This document shows, in pieces, positions 10,989-19,805 of a stretch of DNA of 19,805 bases; the first letter of the stretch is position 1, and every line of letters starts with the position of its first letter. A program made the position numbers and the translations under genes. The stretch spans positions 1 through 19,805 of the forward strand of contig JAJOHG010000439.1 of assembly GCA_021029095.1 (NCBI GenBank), in the 5' to 3' direction. Below the pieces are notes generated by a model, which worked only from the letters and a program-made list of their open reading frames with translations, searched no databases and had not been told where the DNA came from. The stretch comes from Phellopilus nigrolimitatus (lineage: Eukaryota; Basidiomycota; Agaricomycetes; Hymenochaetales; Hymenochaetaceae).

Positions 10989-11700
10989 GGACTTGTTTCT
11001 GGTCACAGGCAAAAGTTCCGCCGGTGACAATATATATATGCATTTTGAGCCTGATAACTGCCTTGACTGGTTGACGAGATTCCGCCAAGTTCTCCTTTGG
11101 ACATATAAATGTATTGTATTGCTTGAAGCTTTGAAGAAAGTCCATTATGGTCTAAGCAACAGCAACTGAGATTTTAGATGCATTCGGTATTTAGGTCGCG
11201 GATTATACCCGGCATCCCGGCTCTCGTGCTAACACAGTATACCAAGAAAGCTTGAAGCCGTTCATGCCTCAGCGCAGATCAATGTCGATCATGGACTCAC
11301 ACTCATCCACGCGCCCGCGCTGACCAGCCCCCCCCCCCCCCCCCAAAGCAATCCACCACGCAGCCCATCGTAGCCACTGTCTTCCACGACTTTCGCGCAA
11401 TCGACACGCGCGCCGTCCCGCTCTTCCTCTGTGCGCCCGAGCCCCTGCTGACTCCCCCGCGTTCCAGCATGCCAGCCGCGGTACTGCAGTTTACAGGCCC
11501 GCACAGCTCACTAAGACGGTATAATAAAAATGCGTGGCGGATGCGCAGAGGCAGGAAGGAACGCGTTGCGGACCCTGCACAAGCAGCACGGCGTCATGCG
11601 CGCACCTCTGACTCCAGACGAAGTACCGCCACGCCCAGATTCACGCCCCCTGCCGCGCCCGCCGCCTCGTAGATGCGTGCGTCCGTCGCGGCTTCCCCCC
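10989..11700 (+). repeat. Outer block of the palindrome, right copy
   Basis: Inverted counterpart of 3440-4220, in the same position relative to the F-box-like gene (just downstream). Similarity starts at the GGACTTGTTTCTGGTCACAG region and fades beyond about 11650-11700. A run of 17 C at 11328-11344 replaces a short CCCCTCAAAA-like stretch of the left copy. Confidence 0.85.
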
Positions 11701-11712
11701 AAAAGCGCATAG
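11268..11712 (+). pseudogene. Decayed right copy of the unidentified GC-rich gene remnant
   Basis: The ATG and first residues match the left copy (ATGCCTCAGCGCAGATCAAT; MPQRRSMSIMDS), but the frame stops after nine further codons (TGA) and runs into the 17-C tract. A later stretch preserves RTLHKQHGVMRAP (left: RILHEQHGVTRTD), then becomes Pro/Arg-rich and stops at 11710-11712. The last third of the left copy is absent. The family is not recognised. Confidence 0.3.
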
Positions 11713-12137
11713 CCTCTTATATTGATGCATGTGAATACTCGTTCACCGGACGCTATGCATTAGAGGTTTTTGACTGTATATACGAGATACCTTGTCCGTT
11801 GTGGTCTGAAGGAAATATCCACCTATCGGCCACAGCCTGACACAGCTCACTGCGTATATGAAAACAGAAAATGCATGGTTATCCATAGAAAGAACATGGA
11901 CGTGATGGCCATGGTGATGGTTCTTAGCAGTACAGCGCATACAAGTCATAACGTGGTTCGTCAAAGAGACCAGCAAACCAGCAAAGAAAAGAAAAGAAAA
12001 AAGAACCGGAGCACAAGCAAACATCTGAGTTTGAGCAGAGGAGAAAGAGAAAGGAACAACTAAAAAAGCTATAAGAATTACCATACGTACAGAGAAAGGG
12101 GATGCCTTCCGTTTGTCAATGCTCGGACCAAGGAGGA
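11713..12137. other. 3' flank of the kinase gene, no gene seen
   Basis: AT-richer sequence between the right arm and the kinase stop codon, presumably including the kinase 3' UTR on the minus strand. Overlapping open frames on both strands here (about 11743-12084) lack coding bias. Confidence 0.4.
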
Positions 12138-15008
12138 CTACGACGCCTTGACCGCGCCGGCCGACGGCGGCACCGCCGCCTGGCTGTGCACGTTGTTCGC
12201 CGAGTTCGCTGCCGCGACCGCGCGCAGCAAGTTCCCATTGCTCTTCCTACGCGCGCCGGGTGGCCCGCCCGCCGATGTGCGCGGCGCCTTCGCGGGCGCA
12301 CCGCGCTCGCGCTCGACGCGCCGCAAAAACGGGCTCGGCAGATTCTCCTCGTCCGATGGGTCGTAGCGCGGCGTCGGCGGCGGCGGCGCGGCCCTGGTGG
12401 CGTTGGGCGCGCTTGCGCGCACGCGCGTGGGGTGCGGCGCGGCCGGCGTGTCCGAGCTGAGGTTCGGCGTCGACGCGGAGATGGGCATGCTCGGCCGCCG
12501 GCGGACCGAGGGGCGCCGCAGGCGCGTGGGCACCGCGGGGGCTTCGCGGCGCACGCGCCCGCACCCGCCGCCGGCGTACTCGCCGCCTTGTTGGAAGAGA
12601 AGGTGACCGTCGCCTGCGAGCGCGAGCGCGTGATGCCCGCCGAAAGGCGCCGCGCACCTAGTGAGTCCCGCCGAGTGCCCATCGAGTCCCGCCGCGTGCC
12701 CGTCGAGTCGCGTGGTTTGGACCGCGCGCCCACATTCTGCGTGGGTGAGCCCAGGTCGACGGGTTTGCGCTCTGTCGACGAGCCCGAGCCGCTGCTGAGC
12801 CGCGTCGTCGTCGTCGTCGTGGTCTCGTAATCGTCGTCCTCCTCTGCGTCGCCAGCCTCCGTGCTCGAGTCTGACTCCGCCTCGAAGTCGAATATCTTGC
12901 GGAAATTCAGGCCGATGCGCGGCGACTCGCGGATGATCTTCGTGAGCGCGGCGCCCGCATCCGCTCCGGGCCCTGCCTTTGTGCGCCCGAACGGCGCGGG
13001 CGTTTGGATTGTCTCGCCCGTCGCGGTCAGGACGACGCCTCGCATCGCCGAACCCGGAATAGCAGGGAAAGGCTGAGGATTGTTCGTCAAAATGGGCGTC
13101 TCGAGGCCGTCCGAGCTTTCCAGGCTCGGGGGCGATGGTGCAACGGTGACTGAGATGGCCGGCTTGCGGGGCGTGTTCTCGTATTCTTGCGCCTCGTGGT
13201 GAGCAAGGCGCGAGAAGGGCAAGAGGAGGTTCTTGACATCGTCGAAAGGGCTTTTCCCTTTACGGCCTGCCGGGATTGTCAACATGCGTGTGAGAGCAAC
13301 GACGCAAAAATCTGTACCTTTAGTATTCTGTGTCTCTTCGTCCTTCTTCGCCAGATTGATTCTTGCTTTCTCTAGCTTATCAGCTTCCTCAGCTAGCTCC
13401 TTCTGGCGAATCTCCACCCATTGCACCGCGTCGTGCAGTTCTTTCCTAAGCTCCTCCTCCCTCTTCTGCCACGCCTCGTTGATTTCCTCTTCCCTCCTCC
13501 GTACGGCTTCCAGAATCTCCTCTTCCCGTCGAGCCATCGCAGTGCGAACTTCTTCCTCTCGCAGCATGACTGCCACGCGGAGCTCCTCTTCCCTCGTCGC
13601 GACAGCTTCTTTGATGCGCACGTCGGCTTGTGAGACAAGCGTTGCGAGTCGCAGAATCTCGGCATCCTTCTGAGAAACGACAGTGGAGATAGCTGCCTCT
13701 CGTTGTGCGAGGGCGGCAGTAAGGCTCTGGAGTTCTCGTTCTTTCGCAATGAGACTAGATTTATGCGCTTTCACGGTACCAAGCCTGGAGAACGCGTAAG
13801 ATCAAATCATAGGTACTTAAATCAAATACCTACATTTTTTCAGTATCGGTGACCTTCCGAGCGAAGTCAATTCGCTCGTGCTGAAGTAACTGTTGTGCAG
13901 ATGGCCTCATTGCAGGCTGCAGGAGAGATCAGAATCAAAGGCGGAAATCGAAGGCGAAAGGCGAGCATACGTTGAGATTGAGCATAGCTTTAATGAGTTG
14001 ACCCAGTGAATGCGAATATCCTTTCGGCAGAGGCGGTATTCGACCATTGCGGATTAACATCGACAATTCGCTATGTGTCTGCGCCTCGTGGAATGGAGGT
14101 TTGAGAGCGCAAAGCTCATAGATGAGGCATCCGAGCGACCAAATGTCGCTCTTCGTGTCGTACGACTTCTCCTGGATCAGTTCCGGCGACATGTAGTAAG
14201 GAGTGCCGACATAGGTGTTCGCGAAGGACGTCTGGCCAAGGGCTTTCGAGAGGCCGAAATCACCTAGTTTTACCATGTTTCCACCGCTGAGGAATACTGG
14301 AGAGCGCGTCAGAAAGTGAAATTGCACGCTACAATCGCAAATACGTACCATTCTCTGGCTTCAAGTCTCTGTGCAGAATTTGCTGTCTCTTTCCGGCTTC
14401 GGCTACCCCGCCCTCTCCGGATTTTGAGCCTGGGCAGTGGCAGTGCTGAAGGGCCATCAGAAGTTGGAAGAAATATGACCAGACCGTATCCTCTGGTAGT
14501 GGGCGGCCAGAACGAGAGCACTGCTTGATGACCGAGGAGAGGTCCCCACCGTCGCAGTATTCCATGAGGATGTAGAGGATACCAGCATCTCTGTCCACGA
14601 ACTAGGGTAGAATACTTAGTGGCTGTTTAAAAGACAGCGCAGAAAGGACGCACTCGGTCAATGTACTTGACGATATTGTCATGGTGCAGATCTTTCAGAA
14701 TGTTTCTGCGCGAGCGTATGTCAACAAGGGAACGGGCAGTGTAACTTGCCACAGTACGCACACTTCCGCAACGATCTGTTTCCTGTCTCTCTCCGACATG
14801 CGCTCGAAATTAAGCTCCTTTCTTGCCATCACCTGCAGCGAAATCGAAAACGGTCAGCTCTTCAACATGCTGGGATAAGGCCATAATCACGCACCTGGCC
14901 ATCCGACTTGCGGCGCACTTTGCGAATGATCCCAAACGAGCCATTTCCGATTATATCAAGGGGTTCATAGAGGTCGAGCGGGCTGGCCGCTGCCGCCGCC
15001 GTTGACAT
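12138..15008 (-). CDS. nimA: NIMA-related (NEK) serine/threonine protein kinase, nine exons
   Basis: Exons, minus strand: 15008-14895, 14832-14762, 14705-14654, 14601-14349, 14296-13971, 13916-13834, 13784-13318, 13266-12580, 12541-12138; 2457 nt, 818 aa. The kinase domain (about 15-288) has glycine loop GNGSFG (21-26), catalytic Lys43 (MARKEL), HRDLKPEN (156-163), DFG (176-178), GTPYYMSPE and DIWSLGC, as in NIMA/Nek2/Fin1, which promote mitotic entry and spindle-pole function. As in other fungal NIMA proteins, an insert (about 135-153) precedes HRD. A coiled coil (about 300-455) with five 11-residue REEE repeats follows, then a Ser/Thr/Pro-rich, probably disordered regulatory tail with RRDS repeats. 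All junctions keep frame; introns are 49-62 bp except the last, a proposed 38-bp intron (12579-12542). That one is uncertain: without it the frame continues as an Arg-rich tail to 12116, whereas coding bias clearly favours the frame ending at 12138. Confidence 0.92.
12803..12820 (+). repeat. (CGT)6 triplet repeat encoding poly-Thr in the kinase tail
   Basis: Six CGT triplets; on the coding (minus) strand they read as ACG codons and give most of a seven-threonine run. The tract is likely polymorphic in length without frame effect. Confidence 0.85.
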
Positions 15009-15400
15009 TGTGGAGAGTGAAAAGGCGCTGCCGAGCTGTGGTCAGGCTGGGACAAGTCAGACCTTTTCGGCAATTCGCGATCATGTGACGTTCAACGACT
15101 CACGCGTCAGCGCGTTTGGCCGAGACTGGCCGATTCTCTTCCTGGCATCGCCACCACCAGCTATCAAAGTCTGATCTTCAGGACCATAGAATGTCTTTCG
15201 TACCATGAAGCTCCTTAAAATCTGCTGCACCAGAGCGTGGAAGCTCAACCACAGGTTGCTTGGCCTTAAATATACCGTTCAAAAAGTGACTTATCCCAGG
15301 CGGAAAGGCAGGTGAGCGACTCCAAGTAAAGGCTTTATGAAGGGAAGTAAGACAAATAACCATCCCTGAGTAGTTCTTTTGTCGGAAGCTTGCTCCTCAG
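15009..15400 (-). promoter_or_regulatory. Kinase gene upstream region
   Basis: Immediately upstream of the kinase ATG. It contains ACGCGT at 15102-15107, the Mlu cell-cycle-box sequence of fungal G1/S promoters, next to TGACG (15086-15090). No TATA box is evident. Because ACGCGT also occurs at several unrelated places in the window, this is only weak evidence for cell-cycle control. Confidence 0.3.
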
Positions 15401-18400
15401 AGCTCTATCCCTTAACCAAATAACTCGTCCAAGAAAAGCAGCAAGATACTGAATGTATACTCAATTGTTTTGTTTCTCCGCTCCAATCAATTCTTGCGAT
15501 ACTCGCGTTGCGGCCGTTGCATGCAGACAGAAACAGAAGCACTTCAGTCGGATGTATAGGAAGCGCGATCATGCATTCAGAATCCATGGCCCGCAACTTG
15601 GGTCGCTGCTAATGCCCCCGTCATTTCTCTCCTTCTCCCCTCCTTTCACCTTCCTCATCTCCGCTCTTCTTCCGAACAAAGATTAGTAGCTATCCGAAAA
15701 TGAGGGGGAAAAAGTTATCTTGCCTGCTTGGATCGTCTATTCCGAGCCGCTCGTGCGACTGAGAAAGTCCTTTTCTCATCGTTTTTCTGTGAGTTGCATA
15801 CGGTACTCATAATCCATACAATTAACACAGCGTAACTTACTTTTTTTCAGATCGTTGCATCTCCAAACGAGCACAATCTCAACAAAGTGAGGCCAAATCA
15901 AAAGTTTCACGGGAGACATTAACAAGCTGGCAGAGCACGTGCCAGATATCTACTATCTCCGCATATCTACTTCTGAACTTAACCATGCTTGGAACGGTAC
16001 GGAAGGATAAGAGTAATCTCGTCGTTGTACTAGGCGCAAATATTCCTGAATCGTCGTACAATACGCACGCTGAGCGGGACCGTGATTGGATAGCCAGCCG
16101 ACAATATTCACCCGGGACGATGAACGGCATGCATGCACATTTCCGGCCGCCCACTCTTTCTGCGGAATTACATTCAAGGGTGCGGAATCCGAAAACCGTT
16201 CTCGCGTTCTCCGAAACCACGGCAGGCTCGCTCGTGCGTTACATGTGGGCTCCACCCTTCTTCTGTATTATATTTAACGTGTTCTTCAGCACGAGCTCCG
16301 CGTCCGCTCCCACTCCAGTCTCCAGTACAGAGCAGGTGGCTTCTACGTCTCTTCCATACTCGTTCCCGGTTCTCTCCCCGATTCTTAAAACATAAATTCT
16401 TGGCAGTGTGCTGCGTGCTTCGGAGGACGCCAGGCGACGCTAGTTTTTCATTTTGACAGATCTGGAGCTTCATTCTCTCGCATTGCAAGCGCAGTGGATC
16501 TGCTGCCCTCGGGACTCAATCGAAAATTCGCAATCAATCCTTTTCGCGGGTTTCGAGCGCTTGAGGTCCGAGTTAATGACGCGCGGAATAGAAGGAACGT
16601 TTTGGCACAGGCAACGTGCTAGCACCGTAGCACGCATGTACACTCTACTCAATCCCGTCTTCTGCTTCAATACCAGCAGGACCAGCCATACGCTTCAGCA
16701 ACTCCGAAGTTGCGAGTCCACGGCGCACACGTGCGCGGGTGACCCGGGGTCGATGGGGGAAACGAGAACAGATCGAGACAAAAACGGACCATGCAAGGAT
16801 AGATTATAATTTATAGTTTTAGATAGACAACAAGATATAAATATATATATAGCTCAGTAATTCAGAGGTGCCTTGCAGCGGGTGCGTTGCGGAAACATAA
16901 ATAGGCATCAAACGCAGACATAGGGAGTTTCTCAGGCGATACACCGATATATCCGCGCGAACTACAAAAGGGCACAAAAAGCCATATAAGGAAGGGTGGA
17001 GGAATAGAAGCGGTCGCACACCGCACAAGTCGGCACGATTGGCAGCAAAACCAGGCGCACTTTGTCGAACAGTCTCGCCTAAAAGCCCGAGTAATATCGA
17101 ATTCGAGGTTGGAGAAGAAGGGTGCATCTGCGATAGACGCGGGTATTCTGCGAGTCCATATATGGCATCAGAAGCTTGAATCGACGAGTACCTCGGAGAA
17201 GAGCCAATAAGTATAATATTCGACGTCCGTCCAGAAGCTTGGAGTGGGGCACAAGGTGAGAAATCTCGGATATGTTCGCGCTGAGCGGTGCCGCTCTATC
17301 AAATCCCCCCTGCATCTGGCAACCATCAAATAAATGAAAAAGAAAAACCCCCAAGAAAAAGAGGGCGAAGGTAATTAAAGTGTATATTAATCTTCAATGA
17401 AAGATCAGTTTGCATAGTGTTGCTCGGCGGCATGATTTCTAAATGTACGAATTCGTGCTAAAAGATGACGGGTGGATTGGCGCGAGTTTTAGCCTCGGGG
17501 GAAAAAATAGGAGGTCTCGGAAAAATGCCGAGTCTATTGGAACTAGCCTGGGTCGAACTAGATCGAGCGTCGAGGGACAAGTTTCGACGCACTAACAGCG
17601 TGGATGGACATAATGATATCAGGTCAATCGCGTCCCGATGTCCACCCCAGATCAACCAGTGTCGTTACAGGCGATGGAGGAACCGGCGATCTGCCAGCAC
17701 GGAGGGCAACTGAATTGTAGCTGCCAGCTCAGATTCCGGACATGATCTCAGCCGACGTTATATAGGCTCTCGACGGATGTATGCGTAGTGATTTCCCAAT
17801 GTAAGCGGTCCGTACTTACTTCAGCTGCAAAGGTGGACCTGAGTTCGATACTTCTGCGGTGAGTGATGCGGATGTGTATGACCGTCGTACGTGCTTCTTG
17901 ATGTCTATTGCAGATCCCTCATGATCGCAAACGTTGAAAAGCGAACTATGGCGATTTCTTGCGCCAACGTCATATATTAGTCGAGTATCACTAACAATGC
18001 TGACAGAGTCATGACATTCTGAATAAGACGATGTCTGGCGTGAGTCTTCGTCAGCGAGGAGAAATATGGCCTAGAGGAGGACAAAAGCATCAAGTCTAAG
18101 TCCGAGGTAAGCGTACCTGACCCTGATTGGGATCGGGCCTGATCGGAAACTGGAAGAACTCAATCTTGTACGAATAAAGCACTGACAGCCGCAAACCTGA
18201 CATGACTTGTCCGTGTGTCGTTATACCTTCATTAGCTTGATTGTTTTATTCTGAAGCACGAGGATATTGACCGAAAACAAGCACAAGCAATAATACTTCC
18301 GTCGTGTTGCCATAAACGGAAGAAGACCAGCCGACCGGAGGGTGCACAGCCACCGGCAAGCTGCCTCCCAAAATTGCTCCGCGAAGCCGAAGCTCAAAGC

Positions 18401-19805
18401 GCCTCGGAGCCACGCTTTTCGTCAATATGGCAGGTGGAGTCCCGACGAACTCGAAGGAAAGGAGGGTGACGAGTAGCAGAGGAGTAGAACATAAAATATG
18501 AGAAAGGTAGGTGATATAGAGTTTTGAAGTGAACGCGTCCGGAATCTAGGTCAAGGACGATGATCATGAGAACAGAACACGGATGACTTCCGGACACGAT
18601 TTCCTCCGGGAATCGCGATGCATGAGGTGAAGTGTGCACTTGTGGTAAACGCAGGTCTTGAAATGATTCGCAAGCCCGGCGCGACGCCGACGGCGCTTGG
18701 CCTTCGGTCATTGCTAAAGTTGCTTGCTTGTCTGCGGGTACAACCGGTCTAAGGCAAAACATTCCCACAGATCAAAGGATCACAAGAACGAATCATCCAG
18801 CAATTTATGTGGCACAGCTCGCCGAAACTCGACACTCGAAACTTGAATTGATCGAATTTTGTGCGTCCCGGCCTCGCTAGTGTTCACTGGTAGTTGACGA
18901 CTGTGCGAAATGCACTGGACTTGGTGCAGGCGAGAGCCTTACAGTCAGGGTGCGCCGATTTGATACACGCTTCGTCGATCCGGCGAATACGCGCTGTGCT
19001 GACCCGCATTCAGTCTTGTATATATGCAATAAACGTAAAAGGTGTCTCAAAGACATACCGGGAGAAGTGAGACCTCTCTGATGTCAAGATCTATCGCACA
19101 CAAACGTGGCCGGGGCATACGTGAGCATAGCGCGCCGGACCGACTAGTAATGATGGTGTCGACGGCGACGAACTTGTGCATGCACGTGGAGATGACGACG
19201 GTGCAGTGCGAGCCTGTTGCTGTGAAGCTGATGGGTCGGGCTGGCGTAGACTATGGATCGCAGCGCTCGAGCCCGGTGATATCTGAGTCCCAGGTAGCGA
19301 GTCAGAGACAATCATCGCAATCTACTTGTACATTTGTATCTGAGTCAAGGAAAGTCATTGCGCCGCGTCCGCGAGACAGCAAAGTGAGATGAAACACGAA
19401 CAATAAGGGAGCTGCATAATATCTACATCCGATCGATTCAAAGTGGAAATTTGATTTGAAGACTGGCTGTGGCCGTTTGAATCCATCCTACTTATGTCCA
19501 TAGATGTCAACTTTGCTAAATATGCAAACTGGCACGCAGCTCGGTAAACTATGACTGCGAGACGATTAGCCGACAGTAAAGGCAAATCGGGGCTGATCGA
19601 CCGCGACGGAGCGCGTTTATGAATCAGCGCTTCGAGCGGGAGAACAGTGATTGAGAAGTCTGGAATTTCGAAAAACTGCAGCAGGAAATTGGATAGAACA
19701 AGAAATATAAATTGTTGGGACAGATGTACAAAAGCGGAAAGTGATGGAGGCAAAGGCCCGGCCGGCGGCTTCCGGCCCCAACCGGCCGTACCAGCCACAG
19801 CATGC
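15401..19805. other. Long region without a supportable gene
   Basis: About 4.4 kb of moderate G/C. Open frames up to about 147 codons occur on both strands (15985-16395, 16453-16809, 18394-18768, 19042-19392, 19355-19798), but none shows the strong third-position G/C bias of the real exons or a familiar motif. Splice-like signals cluster at about 17860-18110 (GTGAGTGATG...TATTGCAG and CACTAACAATGCTGACAG), which could mark a spliced non-coding transcript or a very short-exon gene, but I could not assemble a reading frame. An AT microsatellite lies at 16836-16851. I found no tRNA, snRNA or transposase. Confidence 0.4.
16836..16851. repeat. AT microsatellite
   Basis: Short TA-rich run (ATAAATATATATATAG) in non-coding sequence, next to a longer A/T-rich tract beginning near 16803. 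Confidence 0.7.

Noticed and set aside
12116..12541. Arg-rich continuation of the kinase frame to 12116
   Set aside because: Composition is typical of out-of-frame GC-rich DNA; the alternative frame ending at 12138 has consistent third-position G/C and a Ser/Pro pattern that continues the tail. Kept only as a finding about the junction.
15102..15107. ACGCGT as a Mlu cell-cycle box for the kinase gene
   Set aside because: The same hexamer occurs at about 1164, 3064, 9867, 13791 and 18531 in unrelated contexts, so a single copy is weak evidence; mentioned only as a low-confidence regulatory note.
17840..17860. GAGTTCGATAC as a tRNA T-loop or B box
   Set aside because: No matching acceptor stem, anticodon arm or A box at the correct spacing.
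19355..19798. 147-codon minus-strand open frame at the window end
   Set aside because: Ordinary codon use for non-coding sequence, no recognisable motif and no splice context.

Overview
The window is nuclear DNA of a filamentous fungus, most likely an agaricomycete basidiomycete. The reasons are dense short introns (mostly 49-86 bp) with an unusually frequent GTGCGT donor, strong G/C preference at third codon positions, and fungal-type versions of three well-known regulators: a Hac1-like bZIP factor, a type I protein arginine methyltransferase and a NIMA-family kinase. There is no bacterial-style operon, tRNA, rRNA or CRISPR. I worked out all exon structures by eye from splice signals, reading-frame continuity and protein-family motifs.

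Layout. (1) 1-269, minus: 5' end of a Hac1/XBP1-type bZIP gene, cut by the window edge. (2) 270-1341: AT-richer divergent intergenic region. (3) 1342-2921, plus: nine-exon PRMT1/Hmt1-like methyltransferase, 340 aa, with a 26-nt exon and a last coding segment of only 7 nt. (4) about 3.24-11.7 kb: a degenerate palindrome. Its left arm (about 3440-6494) and right arm (about 9575-11700) carry the same three blocks in opposite orientation: a ~195-bp AT-tailed repeat with TCACGTGA nearest the centre, a gene for an F-box/LRR-like protein, and a ~700-bp outer block with remnants of an unidentified GC-rich gene. (5) 6645-8659, plus, in the palindrome's spacer: an unrecognised 620-aa protein with a disordered middle and a coiled-coil C-terminus. 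(6) 12138-15008, minus: NIMA-related kinase, nine exons, about 818 aa. (7) 15009-19805: about 4.8 kb where I can support no gene.

The bZIP factor (unfolded protein response), the methyltransferase (arginine methylation of nuclear and RNA-binding proteins) and the kinase (mitotic entry) are housekeeping regulators with no evident joint pathway. The accessory part is the palindrome. Its F-box-like copies are strongly diverged in protein sequence, while their non-coding 3' flanks remain much more alike. The right copy has lost its 5' part, and the outer gene remnants are broken. The orphan coiled-coil gene sits intact between the arms. This is the region most worth following up; nothing in it allows a confident claim of a new functional system.
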